A DNA stretch of 64,000 nt from Guyparkeria sp016278265 (GTDB lineage: Bacteria > Pseudomonadota > Gammaproteobacteria > Halothiobacillales > Halothiobacillaceae). Below the pieces are notes generated by a model. It was not told where the DNA came from and made no database searches. It was given only the letters and a program-made list of their open reading frames with translations. The stretch is from assembly GCF_044582145.1 (NCBI RefSeq), contig NZ_JBDODO010000011.1. One strand, 5' to 3'. Shown here in pieces: positions 1 through 9,086 of the stretch; position 1 is the first letter of the stretch; each line of letters begins with the position of its first letter. Made by a program: the position numbers and the translations under genes.

Positions 1-931
1 GGCGCATCAGCTCGCGGGTGGTGCTCTGGCTGTTGGTGCCCGAGACCCGCGCCTTGCCACCGCTGGTGAAGAATGCCCCCTGACGCAACTGCTCGGTATC
101 GAGACCGTTGCGGGCGATGGGCTCGACCAGGGCCTCGAGCAGGATGTCGCGCCGTTCGGCGGGTGGCCGGTCGAACAGTTCGGCCTCTCGCTCCGGCGCC
201 ACCGGATAGTCCTCGCCAAAGTAGTGCAACAGCATCAGCTGTTTCATCACCGCGCTGGCGGCGGCATTCGAACTGGCCGAGAGGGCCCAGTCGAGGTAGG
301 TCCAGAGATTGGCGGTGTCGCCGACGCGCAACGGTCGACGCGTGAAACGCCGATGCTCCCCATCCCAGAAAGGCACCGTGTGACTGTCCCACTGGATGAA
401 TTCATCGGCTGTGACCTGCGTCTCGCGCAGCAGTCGCTGCCGAGCCTCGATGTCGTCGGGGTAGCGGTCGGCGATCGCCTGGAGCAGTGCGGTAACCAGC
501 ATGACCTTGCCGACGCTGCCGGGCGTACGGCGGGTCAGACCGTTGTGTTCGGCATAGCGGGGACGATCGGGGTCGCTTATATCGAGCACACTGACGCTGT
601 ACCGGGACGCCTCGGCCCCCAGCAGGTCGACCACGCGACGCGTGAACACCGGATCGGCCTCTGGTAGCTCGAAGGTCGCTCGATCGGCCAGACGCAGGCG
701 GATCTGTTCGCGGTCGAGCAGGGCCCCCGGCGGTAGCCGATTGCCGGCGATTTCCCCCTGGTTGGCCAGGCGGTAGCCCTCCAGGCGTTCGATGCCCGTC
801 TCCTCGGCGGCATCGAGGGGATAGGCCGGCAGGATGGCGGGCAGCAGCAAGCCGATCAGGCCGGCCAGTCCTGCGATCATTACCGGTGCCAATGCCGGAC
901 GGGGAGGGGGATGTCGGCTGATGAGGCTCAT
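1..931 (-). CDS. Serine hydrolase of the beta-lactamase/penicillin-binding superfamily, 3' end cut off by the window
   Basis: The frame opens at the ATG at 931 and stays open to the left edge, giving about 310 residues without a stop. Residues 17-37 form a hydrophobic segment typical of a signal peptide or membrane anchor. The active-site serine and lysine appear as SVGK (139-142), the SxxK motif of class A beta-lactamases and related transpeptidases or esterases, and an SxN motif follows at SSN (220-222). The third motif (KTG) would lie beyond the edge, though the last visible part has a GGKAR stretch. Such proteins act in the periplasm on beta-lactams, peptidoglycan or esters; the substrate cannot be told. 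No strong ribosome binding site precedes the ATG, so the start is less sure than the family. Confidence 0.7.
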   Translation of the reverse strand, partial: MSLISRHPPPRPALAPVMIAGLAGLIGLLLPAILPAYPLDAAEETGIERLEGYRLANQGEIAGNRLPPGALLDREQIRLRLADRATFELPEADPVFTRRVVDLLGAEASRYSVSVLDISDPDRPRYAEHNGLTRRTPGSVGKVMLVTALLQAIADRYPDDIEARQRLLRETQVTADEFIQWDSHTVPFWDGEHRRFTRRPLRVGDTANLWTYLDWALSASSNAAASAVMKQLMLLHYFGEDYPVAPEREAELFDRPPAERRDILLEALVEPIARNGLDTEQLRQGAFFTSGGKARVSGTNSQSTTRELMR

Positions 932-976
932 GTGTGGAGCATAGGTCAGTGGGTGGTGGAACGACAGCTGGCGGAC

Positions 977-3958
977 CTATCGGCCGGGTGGTCGGGAGAG
1001 GTCGACCGCCGGGGCGTCGGTGTCACGCAGCGGGCGGTCCAGTGCGATCAGGTGTTGATTGGCCCGGGCCCGGCGGTTTTCCACCAGCGGGCGAATCTGG
1101 AACAGGGCCAACCGATCGCCGACAAAGCCGAATTCGATGTCGGCCACCGGCCGCTCCCCCGCGTCGTCGACCGGCAGCAGATCCCGGTTTTCGACGTCGT
1201 CGGCCAGGTTGCGCAGTCGGTCGATGTCCGCCGGCGAGAGCAGGGTGGTCGGCCCCTCGGCGGCGATCCGCTCAACGCCGCCTCCGGGTCGCACGGCCAG
1301 CCGAGTGGGGGCCGTGGCCTGGCTGAGCAGCCGCACGGCACCGCTTTCCCGATGCACCCGCAATTCCTCGGCCGCCTGCCCGTCGACCGCGCCGCCCAGC
1401 CCTTCGCTGGTCGCGATGCTTAGCCAGTGCCGATCGCCGGTATCCAGGTCGGCGGTGACCAGCACCCCGGACTTGTCCACCGGCACCGTCGCCTGCAGCA
1501 AGACCGCCGGGTACACGTGTGCCGGGGCATCCATGCGTGCCTGTCGCCAGGCATAAGCGCGCTCGGTAAACGGCGAGGCCCATACCTCGCGAACGGCATC
1601 GATAATGGCCTCAAAGCCGACCACGTTGGCGACGGTGCGATTGAGCCCGGCACCGGTGAATCCCGGCAAGTCCTCGACGTTGGTGTCGCTGCGCACGAAC
1701 ACCCCAGCGGTGTCGGCCGAACCGAAGGTCTCGACCAGACGGCCGCGCAAGCGCTCGCGAAAACCGCTGGGCAAGTCGACCGTCGCGATCCATTGCCGCA
1801 TTCGAGTCAACATCTCGGCAGTGGCCTGGTTGCGGGTTTCGGCCGTCTCGATGCGACCCAGGCGCTCGTATTCCTGTTCGAGCCACTCGAAGGCCGTCGG
1901 CCCGCCAGGGCGGATCGGTTGGTCGATCAGTTCACGGAAGACGCCGAATGGAATCGCCAGCCCCGCACTCACCTGTTCGGGGTAGTGATGTGCGAGCTCA
2001 CCCAGGTTGGCCGCCTTGGGCCCGACTTGGCGACCGGCATCGTGGGCACGCAGGCCGTGGAGCGGGCGGAGGGCGGTGTTTTCCAGGTCGAGCTTGTCCC
2101 AGTCCGGCTCGATCCGCGGCTCCCGCGCGCCCTGCCGCTGGTCGAGAATCCCCTGCCACTCCGGGCCGTCGGCGGCCAGTTGAACGCGCCCGCCCGGGCT
2201 CACTGCCAGCACGACCCGCTCGCCGAGATGCGTTTCGATGCGAGCGAGCAGCGCCTCGTCGACCACCACGTTGGGAATGCCCAGGTTGCGGGCCAGCAGC
2301 TGGACGTGCGAGAGCGAGTTGCCCGCCCCACGAGTCAGGATGCCGGCCACCGGCGGCAACGAGGCGGTGGTCTCGGGCAGCAGGTAGATGCCCTCAGTAT
2401 CGAAGCGCTCGCCGCCGGGCGGTGCCGGGCGCAACACCCCACGGCCCAGGCCGGGGTTGAGCGGTCGGAGCCCGGTCGCGAGGGGCTCGCCGAACAGGCG
2501 GTGGCGCGTATCCGTCAGCTGCCCGGCATCATCGCGCAGGCCATCGAGCAGGCGGCTGAAGAAGAGCAACGGACTGTCGCGCAGTCGGTCGGGGATGAAG
2601 TGCTCGACCTCCGGCGTGAGATCCGCCCAGCGGTCGATGGCGAGATCGAAGTGGAACCCGAGCGCTCGCTGCGCCCAGCCGGGTGCGTGCGCCAGGTAGG
2701 CCAGTTCGGTGGCATAGCGAGACGCCGGTACGGACGGCGCGTCGAGGAGACCGTCGATGGTCGCCGAGAGGTGTTGCCATTGCCGGACGGACAACAGGCC
2801 GGTGCCATACAAGCTCTCGCCCAAGGCACGCAGCCAAGTCAACTGCTGGTGGCGGCTGGCCGGATCGGTCTGGTTGCGCTCGAACAGGTGGCTGGCCACC
2901 GCGAAGGCTTCCTGCTCCAGGGCCAGGCTGGCTTGCAGCAGCCGCAGCTTCTGTTCCGGCGAGCTAGTGGGCGCTTCGATGCGTTGGCGGACCTGGTATG
3001 CGAGTTGCCCGGTCGTGGTCAACCGATCGGTGAGTGTCTGGCTCTGCTCGAGGCGGTCGGCTGCCTCGAGCAGAGAGCGCCGCAGATCGCCATCAGTGCT
3101 GCGCCCGCCCAGCGCCCTGAGGCGATCCACGGCGGCCTGGGGGGCGTAAAGGGCCTCCAGTGCCCGGCCCAGCCTCTGCAGAGGCGCGTCAAGGGCCGGG
3201 TCGTCGTTCTGTCGGGCGTACTGGGTTACCCGCTGGATGTCACCGGCATCCGGCATGCCGTGCAGCTTGATGCGCAGGTCCTGAAAGTCCGGGGCGGCCT
3301 CGGCGATCTCGATGGCGAGGTCCCGCGCCTTGCTGGCCGCCGGGTGGTCGCCATCGACCGGCAATAAACGGGTCGCCTCGCGCAGCAGCAGGAAGCGATT
3401 CGGGTCGTGCCACCAGGGGTCGCCGGCCAGGGCGAGCATCAGGGCGCGTGCCTGACGCTCCTCGTCCTCGACCTGGATTGCCCCGCGGTAATAGCGGGCG
3501 CGGCGAAAGACCCAGCCGTCATCGGCCCGGATCAGGAAGCGTTCGATCAGGATCTCGCGCAGTGCCTGATGTTGTCCGTTGGGGCCGAGGTAGTCGGCGG
3601 GTTCGAGTTCCGCGAGGAGCGTGGCCAGCGGATAGCCCTGGGCGCGGATGGTCTGCGTGCGCTCGTTCCATTCACCGTGCTGGATGCCGCCGCCGTGGTC
3701 GCCGCAGGCATACGGTTTCGGCGGCAGGACGGTCCCGTCCTCGCAAAACCAGCGAATCCGCTCGAACGGCCCGCGCGGGGCGGTCTTCATCGCCTCGATC
3801 CAGTCGCGCATCTGCTCGGTGGTGGGCGGTGAGGCGTCATCGGCCATTGCCGGTTTGCCGACCCCCGCCAGACCGAGCAGGAGGAATGCCGTGGCAATCA
3901 GCGCGGTGTTTCGCGAAGGGATCGCGTTCCGGGATAGGTGAGTGGGCAGGCCAAACAT
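977..3958 (-). CDS. Exported PEP/pyruvate-dikinase-like protein with phosphohistidine and ATP-grasp domains in reversed order
   Basis: This is a 993-residue protein counted from the ATG at 3958, which has GGAGGAG at 3971-3977 upstream. An upstream in-frame start at 4009 would push the signal peptide inward. The N-terminus has a clear signal sequence (hydrophobic run ending in PAMA-DD). Residues up to about 500 match no domain I recognise. Around residue 550 comes a swivelling phosphohistidine domain (SLSHVQLLARNLGIP, with the catalytic-type His kept). From about residue 640 comes a PPDK-type ATP-grasp domain (GPKAANLGEL, then FVRSDTNVEDLPGFTGAG). In PEP synthase the ATP-grasp domain comes first; this reversed order is that of glucan water dikinases. 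Export of an ATP-using domain is odd. The substrate is unknown, and the gene is read away from the dienelactone hydrolase region. Confidence 0.7.
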   Translation of the reverse strand: MFGLPTHLSRNAIPSRNTALIATAFLLLGLAGVGKPAMADDASPPTTEQMRDWIEAMKTAPRGPFERIRWFCEDGTVLPPKPYACGDHGGGIQHGEWNERTQTIRAQGYPLATLLAELEPADYLGPNGQHQALREILIERFLIRADDGWVFRRARYYRGAIQVEDEERQARALMLALAGDPWWHDPNRFLLLREATRLLPVDGDHPAASKARDLAIEIAEAAPDFQDLRIKLHGMPDAGDIQRVTQYARQNDDPALDAPLQRLGRALEALYAPQAAVDRLRALGGRSTDGDLRRSLLEAADRLEQSQTLTDRLTTTGQLAYQVRQRIEAPTSSPEQKLRLLQASLALEQEAFAVASHLFERNQTDPASRHQQLTWLRALGESLYGTGLLSVRQWQHLSATIDGLLDAPSVPASRYATELAYLAHAPGWAQRALGFHFDLAIDRWADLTPEVEHFIPDRLRDSPLLFFSRLLDGLRDDAGQLTDTRHRLFGEPLATGLRPLNPGLGRGVLRPAPPGGERFDTEGIYLLPETTASLPPVAGILTRGAGNSLSHVQLLARNLGIPNVVVDEALLARIETHLGERVVLAVSPGGRVQLAADGPEWQGILDQRQGAREPRIEPDWDKLDLENTALRPLHGLRAHDAGRQVGPKAANLGELAHHYPEQVSAGLAIPFGVFRELIDQPIRPGGPTAFEWLEQEYERLGRIETAETRNQATAEMLTRMRQWIATVDLPSGFRERLRGRLVETFGSADTAGVFVRSDTNVEDLPGFTGAGLNRTVANVVGFEAIIDAVREVWASPFTERAYAWRQARMDAPAHVYPAVLLQATVPVDKSGVLVTADLDTGDRHWLSIATSEGLGGAVDGQAAEELRVHRESGAVRLLSQATAPTRLAVRPGGGVERIAAEGPTTLLSPADIDRLRNLADDVENRDLLPVDDAGERPVADIEFGFVGDRLALFQIRPLVENRRARANQHLIALDRPLRDTDAPAVDLSRPPGR

Positions 3959-4172
3959 GGCAGACAGAGGCTCCTCCGTGGCCGAGTGGGGTGGCGACTT
4001 ACCAGACAAGTCTAGTCGGATTGCCGGCGCTCAACGCCAGGGAACGATGAAAGGGCGGGGGAGGGGTATCTGACCGATGGGTTCGGTAGCAGGCTAACCG
4101 TTTTGCCGTGGGGCCACCAACGGCCCCGACAGCATCCAATGATTCACCCGACCAGATGAGTAGCACTGTCCC

Positions 4173-4331
4173 ATGACCAACCGCGAGATACTGACCAGTG
4201 ATGCCATCAAGTTCGCCCTCGACTGGCTCGAGGAGAACCGGGTCGAGATCGAGCCATTGGAATCGGCCCTCGCCGCACAGGAGGTTTGGGAACACGCCCA
4301 GGGATGCCGAGGCTTCAACGCGAAGCGGTGA
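4173..4331 (+). CDS. Possible small protein of 52 residues, function unknown
   Basis: A short frame from the ATG at 4173 to TGA at 4329-4331 encodes an acidic, helix-rich 52-residue peptide beginning MTNREILTSDAIKFALDWLE. Codon third positions are GC-rich as in neighbouring genes, which is the main support. There is no convincing Shine-Dalgarno sequence. It sits alone in the roughly 530-bp gap between two leftward genes and is oriented opposite to both. It may be real, or a remnant of a longer decayed gene. No family is recognised. Confidence 0.3.
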   Translation: MTNREILTSDAIKFALDWLEENRVEIEPLESALAAQEVWEHAQGCRGFNAKR

Positions 4332-4435
4332 TCGAGACGGCGGCCTCCCGAGCCGTGCGCCAGCACATCGAGAAGCTCAAGTCGCGGACCGCGTGGAGGC
4401 AGCGGACTTGCCCCGGTTCGATGCGCGAGCGGATA

Positions 4436-4470
4436 GAGAAAAGGCCCGACACCTTGTCGGGCCTTTCTCG
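4436..4470 (-). terminator. Rho-independent terminator of the dienelactone hydrolase gene
   Basis: A perfect 12-bp stem (AAAGGCCCGACA at 4440-4451 against TGTCGGGCCTTT at 4455-4466) has a 3-base loop. Read on the minus strand it ends in CCTTTTCTC, 18-50 bases beyond the stop codon at 4488. The arm is nearly symmetric, so it could also stop transcription of the small plus-strand ORF. Confidence 0.8.
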
Positions 4471-4487
4471 TTGCAGCAGGGGTTGGC

Positions 4488-5297
4488 TCAGAAGACCTGG
4501 TCGAGCAACTCGGTGAATGCCGTCCAGGATTGCTTGTCGGCGCGCTCCTGGTGGGCCCCGGTGCCGAACACCGTGAAGGCATGCGGGGCACCGGAATAGA
4601 TCTCGATGGTATAGGTCGCCCCCACGTCCTCGAGTTCGCCTGACAGCGTAGCGACGTCATTCATCGAGATCATCGAGTCGGCCCCGCCATGGGCGATCAA
4701 GATCGGCGCGCCGGGGTCCGACCAGCTTTGTCCCTCGGGCGTACCCAGGCCGCCGTGAAAGGTGGCGAAGGCCGCTGCCTGGTCGACCAGCCCGTTGCGT
4801 GCCGCCTCCAGCACCACCGCGCCGCCGAAGCAGTAGCCCATCACGACGGTCTCCTCGGCCACGCCCTGCTCACGGGCAAACTCCAGTCCGGCGCGCGTGA
4901 GCGACTGCATGCGCTCGCGATCTTTGTACAGGCGCTCGGTCTCGGCCTTCTTGGCACCGGTTTCCTGCGGGCGGTTGCCCTCGCCGTACAGGTCGACGGC
5001 AAAGGCATCGAAGCCCATCGCCGCGATCATGTCGGCGCGCTGACGCTCGTAATCGTCGATGCCGTCCCAGTCGTGGATGACCAGCACCGTGCCGCGCGAC
5101 TCGCCCTCGGCCGGTGACAGGTAGCCCTCAAAGGACTCACCGTCGACCTGGTAGCCGATGTCCTCGCCGCTGGGCTCCCAGGTGCCGCCGTGATTGTCGG
5201 CCAGGGCAGGCGTCTGGAAGAGCAGTCCGGCGGCCAGCATCGTCGCGGGCAGTACGGTGGTGTGCAGCCGAGTCGGGATGATTGTCTTGCTTCGCAT
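4488..5297 (-). CDS. Exported dienelactone hydrolase family protein
   Basis: An alpha/beta hydrolase of the dienelactone hydrolase family, 269 residues. The start at 5297 is chosen because AGGAGGG (5307-5313) precedes it and a signal peptide follows at once (hydrophobic run ending in TPALA-DN); a frame start at 5354 lacks both. The cysteine nucleophile lies in GYCFGG, the acidic residue in HGGADSM and the histidine in GAPHAF, so the Cys-Asp-His triad is complete. The family hydrolyses cyclic esters or lactones. Here the protein would act in the periplasm, and its natural substrate is not known. It is downstream of the BCCT transporter on the same strand with its own good ribosome binding site and terminator. 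Confidence 0.85.
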   Translation of the reverse strand: MRSKTIIPTRLHTTVLPATMLAAGLLFQTPALADNHGGTWEPSGEDIGYQVDGESFEGYLSPAEGESRGTVLVIHDWDGIDDYERQRADMIAAMGFDAFAVDLYGEGNRPQETGAKKAETERLYKDRERMQSLTRAGLEFAREQGVAEETVVMGYCFGGAVVLEAARNGLVDQAAAFATFHGGLGTPEGQSWSDPGAPILIAHGGADSMISMNDVATLSGELEDVGATYTIEIYSGAPHAFTVFGTGAHQERADKQSWTAFTELLDQVF

Positions 5298-5355
5298 GGT
5301 CAATGGCCCTCCTGAGGTTCCTGAAACGCCGCGGTTTGGAGTATAGGCAGGCAAA

Positions 5356-6936
5356 TCACGCCGCGTCGGCTCGATCCTCGGGCAGTAGTCCCTGCACGCG
5401 CGCCATGGCGTAGGCCGTCTTCGGACCGGTCCAAAGCGAGGGCAGCAAAATCAGCGACACGGGGATCGCGGTGATCACGATGAACTGCTGCAAGACGCTG
5501 ATCTGGCCTGAGCCCATGTAGAGCAAGATAGCGGCCATCACCGCCATCACGCCGCCCCAGAAGGCACGCAGCAGCGGGTGAGGGGCATCGTGACCGGAAC
5601 CGACCATGGCAATCGAATAGCTCATGGAGTCGCCCGTGGTCGCGACGAAGATCAGTGTCAGCAGCATGATCGCCGCGGCCATCCAGGTGCCGCCCGGCAG
5701 GGCCTGGGCGACGGTGAGTGTCGCCACGTCGAACTGGAAGTTGTTCAGCGGTTCAGTCAGGTCGAAGACGCCGTTGAGCTGGTAGTAGATGCCCGAGCCG
5801 CCCAGCAGCGTGAACCAGACGGTGGTCGCGATCGGCGCCATCACGGCGACCGCGAGAATCATCTGGCGGATGGTGCGCCCGCGCGAGATCCGCGCCACGA
5901 ACACCGCCATCAGCGGCGCGTAGCCGATGAACCAGGCGAAGAAGAACACCGTCCACCATTGCATCCACCAGCCTGGCGCGGTCTCCGCGGTCATGGTCGC
6001 CATGGTGAAGAACGAGCTCAGGTATTCGCCGACCCCCTGCACGTAGCTGTTGAACAGGAACAGCGTCGGGCCGAACAGGAAAATCACGGCACCGATCGCG
6101 ATCGCGAGGATGACGTTGAAACGGCTGAGCAACTGGATGCCGCGGTGCACGCCGGTGACTGCCGAGGTGATGTAGATGGCGCCGAGGAAGGCCAGAATGC
6201 CGAGTTGCGTGGTGAAGTTGGCCGGCAGGCCGAACAGTTCATGCAGGCCGTAGGAGAGCTGGGTGGCGAGAAAGCCGATCGGCCCGACCGTGCCGGCAAC
6301 CACCGCGATCACGCAGAAGGCATCCACCACGCCGCCGAACCAGCCGCGCATGATGCGCTCACCAAACACCGGGTAGAGCAGTGTGCGTGGCCGCAGCGGC
6401 TGGCCCTTGATGTAGTGCGCGTAGGCCAGCACCACGGCCGTCAGGGAACCCAGCACCGCCCAGGCGAGAAAGCCCCAGTGCATGAACGATTGTGCCAGGG
6501 CGCCGGCGACCGCCTCGGCCGTCCCGGCCTGGGTGTCGAAGGCCGGCGGAGTGACCAAAAAGTGGTACACCGGCTCGCCGGCCGCGAAGAACACGCCGCC
6601 ACCGGCCAACAGGGTGCACATGATGATCGAGAGCCACTTGAACGTGCTCATTTCGGGTGTTTCCAGATCACCAACCCGGGCCTTGGCTGCCGGTGACAGG
6701 GCCACCCCAATGCCGATAAAGAAGGTCAGCAGCAGGAAGATCTGGAAATAGGAGCCCAGTACGCGGGCGGTCCAGGCAAAGCCGGTGCCGATGCCGTCGG
6801 CTACCCGGTCCATGTCCCATAGGGACAGGCCGATGAAGGCGATCACGAAGCCGATAGTCAGGATCAGGACCAGCGGGTCGCCGAAACGGGCGAGGCCGGT
6901 CTCGGGCGATTGGCGGGACGACGACGGTTGGCTCAT
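5356..6936 (-). CDS. BCCT family transporter (betaine/carnitine/choline type)
   Basis: A 526-residue inner-membrane protein with about 12 hydrophobic segments. The BCCT signature lies in the middle: WWMQWWTVFFFAWFIGYAPL followed by ARISRGRTIRQ. Family members use Na+ or H+ gradients to import quaternary ammonium compounds such as glycine betaine, often as osmoprotectants. The second signature tryptophan cluster is changed (FFFAWFIGY where many betaine carriers read YWAWWISW), so substrate preference may differ. The N-terminal soluble part is short (about 25 residues) and the C-terminal tail is short, unlike osmosensing BetP, which has long tails. A 9-bp inverted repeat lies directly before the start codon and may control translation. 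Confidence 0.88.
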   Translation of the reverse strand: MSQPSSSRQSPETGLARFGDPLVLILTIGFVIAFIGLSLWDMDRVADGIGTGFAWTARVLGSYFQIFLLLTFFIGIGVALSPAAKARVGDLETPEMSTFKWLSIIMCTLLAGGGVFFAAGEPVYHFLVTPPAFDTQAGTAEAVAGALAQSFMHWGFLAWAVLGSLTAVVLAYAHYIKGQPLRPRTLLYPVFGERIMRGWFGGVVDAFCVIAVVAGTVGPIGFLATQLSYGLHELFGLPANFTTQLGILAFLGAIYITSAVTGVHRGIQLLSRFNVILAIAIGAVIFLFGPTLFLFNSYVQGVGEYLSSFFTMATMTAETAPGWWMQWWTVFFFAWFIGYAPLMAVFVARISRGRTIRQMILAVAVMAPIATTVWFTLLGGSGIYYQLNGVFDLTEPLNNFQFDVATLTVAQALPGGTWMAAAIMLLTLIFVATTGDSMSYSIAMVGSGHDAPHPLLRAFWGGVMAVMAAILLYMGSGQISVLQQFIVITAIPVSLILLPSLWTGPKTAYAMARVQGLLPEDRADAA

Positions 6937-6965
6937 GGGGAGTCCTTCGTGGTGACGGACTCCCC
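6937..6965 (-). promoter_or_regulatory. Inverted repeat abutting the BCCT start codon
   Basis: GGGGAGTCC (6937-6945) and GGACTCCCC (6957-6965) are a perfect 9-bp inverted repeat with an 11-base loop. The proximal arm ends at the base before the ATG at 6936, and the likely ribosome binding sequence AAGGA overlaps the stem edge. In RNA this hairpin would tend to hide the start region; in DNA it could be an operator. Confidence 0.55.
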
Positions 6966-7099
6966 GCGTGATGGGTCATCCGTGACCAGGTGAATTCAGG
7001 TGAATTTCGCGAAAGATAGCATGCGTGCGCTCGGATGCCTTGGGCGCGGCAGGTAAGGACGGGATGCCGAGTCCGGGACACGCCGGGTCGCGTTTGGCT

Positions 7100-8707
7100 T
7101 CAATCGCTGGTGCCCTGTCGGTTGTCCGTATTGAACTGGGCCAGCAGGGTTTGCAGGTCGGCTGCCATCGTCGAGAGCGCCTGGCCGAGTTTGGCGACAT
7201 CGCGGCTGTTCTCGGTGGTTTCCTCGGTCTCGCCGGAAATCGAGGTGATGTTGCGGCTCATTTCCTCGGCGACCGCGCTCTGTTCCTCGGTGGCAGTGGC
7301 GATCTGGGTGCTCATCTGGCTGATCTCGTCGACCGCCTCGGTGATCGAGTCGAGCGCCCGGTCGGTGGCACCGGCCTGCTGTTCGACGTCGTCCATCCGG
7401 CCGCGTCCCTGCTCGACGCTTTCCACCGCCGATCGAATACCCTGGCGCAAGGTCTCGATCATGTCGCGGATCTCGCCGGCCGAGTCCTGTGTCTTGCTGG
7501 CGAGCGAGCGGACCTCCTCGGCAACGACGGCAAAGCCCCGACCGTGTTCCCCGGCCCGCGCGGCCTCGATGGCCGCATTGAGCGCGAGCAGGTTGGTCTG
7601 ATCAGCAATGCCGCCAATCACCTGGATGATGCTGTCGATCCGGTCGCCATGGGCCCGCAGGGATTCGATTGACCCGGCTGTGCGTTCGAACTGGCCGGAG
7701 AGTTCCCCGACGGCCGCGTGGGTGCGTCGCACCTGTTCCTTGCCGCCGTGGGCCTCGCGATCGGCACGCTCGACGGTCTCGGCGGTGCGCGCGACTTCCT
7801 CGACCGTCTGTGCCATCTCGTTCATGGCCGTGGCCACTTGTTCGACCTCGCGGGTTTGTTGATCCATGCGCCGGGAGGTCTGTGCGCCGGTGGCAGAAAG
7901 CTGGTCGGCCGAGGCGGTGAGCGACAAGGCCGATTCGGTGAACTGGCCGAACACCGTGCCCAGGCGCGCCTGCAACAGCTTGGCCGACTGGTTGATCTGG
8001 CCGATCTCGTTCTCGCCACTGACGTGGATGGGCTGACGGAGCTTGCCGCCTGCGATGCGTCGCAGGATCTGACTCGTCTGTTCGAGCGGGCGGAAGATTC
8101 CTCGCCAGAGCAGCCAGGCCAGGGCGATAGTCAGCAGGATGCCGAACAGTTCCAGGCCAAGCCTGCCGCTGGCAGCCAGCCAGCGTGGATCGATGACTTC
8201 CAGCAATTGGATCATGCCCAGTGCGGCCAGGCCCATGAGCGAGAAGCGCGATAGGCTTAGGTCGGCGAGTCGCTTTTTCGACGGCAGCTTCTCGACCTTT
8301 TTCTCGTTCATCCATCGATACAGGTTCTCGGCCTTGGCGATCGCCTCCTTGCTGGGCTTGGTGCGAATCGACTGGTAGCCGACGATCTCGTCACCGGCGT
8401 ACACCGGTGTGACGTAGGCATCCACCCAGTAGTGGTCGCCGTTCTTGCAGCGGTTCTTGACCAGTTGATGCCAGATCCGCCCGGCCTTGATGGTCTGCCA
8501 GAGATCCTTGAAGGCGGCCGCCGGCATGTCCGGGTGGCGGATGAGGTTGTGCGGGCGGCCGATCAGCTCGTCCCAGGAAAAGCCGCTGACCTTGATGAAA
8601 TCCTGGTTGACGTAGGTGATCTGACCCTTGAGATCCGTGGTGGAGATCAGTTGCATGTCCGCGGGGTAATCGACGTCCTTCTGCGTGACCGGTAGATTGA
8701 CCTTCAT
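7100..8707 (-). CDS. Aer-like methyl-accepting chemotaxis protein with N-terminal PAS domain
   Basis: A 535-residue chemoreceptor. Residues about 10-125 are a PAS domain of the Aer type (DLKGQITYVNQDFIKVSGF, then NLIRHPDMP), which in Aer holds FAD and reports redox state or oxygen. A hydrophobic hairpin follows at about 150-205, then a HAMP-like linker (RPLEQTSQILRRIAGG). The rest is a coiled-coil signalling domain with the conserved hairpin tip NLLALNAAIEAARAGEHGRGFAVVAEEVR, read in parts. There is no periplasmic sensor domain, as expected for Aer. The partner kinase CheA is not in the window. Only a weak GGAG lies upstream of the ATG. Confidence 0.9.
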   Translation of the reverse strand: MKVNLPVTQKDVDYPADMQLISTTDLKGQITYVNQDFIKVSGFSWDELIGRPHNLIRHPDMPAAAFKDLWQTIKAGRIWHQLVKNRCKNGDHYWVDAYVTPVYAGDEIVGYQSIRTKPSKEAIAKAENLYRWMNEKKVEKLPSKKRLADLSLSRFSLMGLAALGMIQLLEVIDPRWLAASGRLGLELFGILLTIALAWLLWRGIFRPLEQTSQILRRIAGGKLRQPIHVSGENEIGQINQSAKLLQARLGTVFGQFTESALSLTASADQLSATGAQTSRRMDQQTREVEQVATAMNEMAQTVEEVARTAETVERADREAHGGKEQVRRTHAAVGELSGQFERTAGSIESLRAHGDRIDSIIQVIGGIADQTNLLALNAAIEAARAGEHGRGFAVVAEEVRSLASKTQDSAGEIRDMIETLRQGIRSAVESVEQGRGRMDDVEQQAGATDRALDSITEAVDEISQMSTQIATATEEQSAVAEEMSRNITSISGETEETTENSRDVAKLGQALSTMAADLQTLLAQFNTDNRQGTSD

Positions 8708-9086
8708 GGTGATTCTTGCGCTCCGTGCTGAGTTGTGTCGGTCCGGTCGACCGGCCCCGATCCCCGCGGATCGTGTTCAGTGGTTCCGGCTGTACCCGAC
8801 CAAAACCATTGGTTTTATGTGGTTTTTGTCGTCGGCGTCGACGCTAGATCAGCCCGTCGGCATATGCCAATAAGCGCATTTTCTACTCCCTCCGATTTGT
8901 TGATGCGTGATCGGCCGAAGGGGCCGGCCGCGGGCCGGATTTGCGCTGGTCTCTGGGCGTTTCGATCGCCGCGCGGATTGACAGGATGGGCCCCGCTCCT
9001 TACTGTTTGTACCCTTTGCCTGCGCCCGGCCCTTCCGCCGATCCGGCGTCGTTTTGTCCACCTCTCCAAGACGCATAAGAATCCAA
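8708..9086. promoter_or_regulatory. Intergenic region between the divergent Aer-like gene and alaC
   Basis: About 380 bp with no coding frame I trust. It must hold the promoters of the two diverging genes. The most visible element is the palindrome AAAACCATTGGTTTT at 8802-8816, followed by another GGTTTTT at 8821, in an AT-rich patch unlike the surrounding GC-rich sequence. I could not fix clear -35/-10 pairs for either gene. Confidence 0.4.

Noticed and set aside
1427..3367. A 646-codon plus-strand frame opposite the dikinase-like gene
   Set aside because: Composition is that of an antisense shadow; the minus strand encodes clear phosphohistidine and ATP-grasp motifs.
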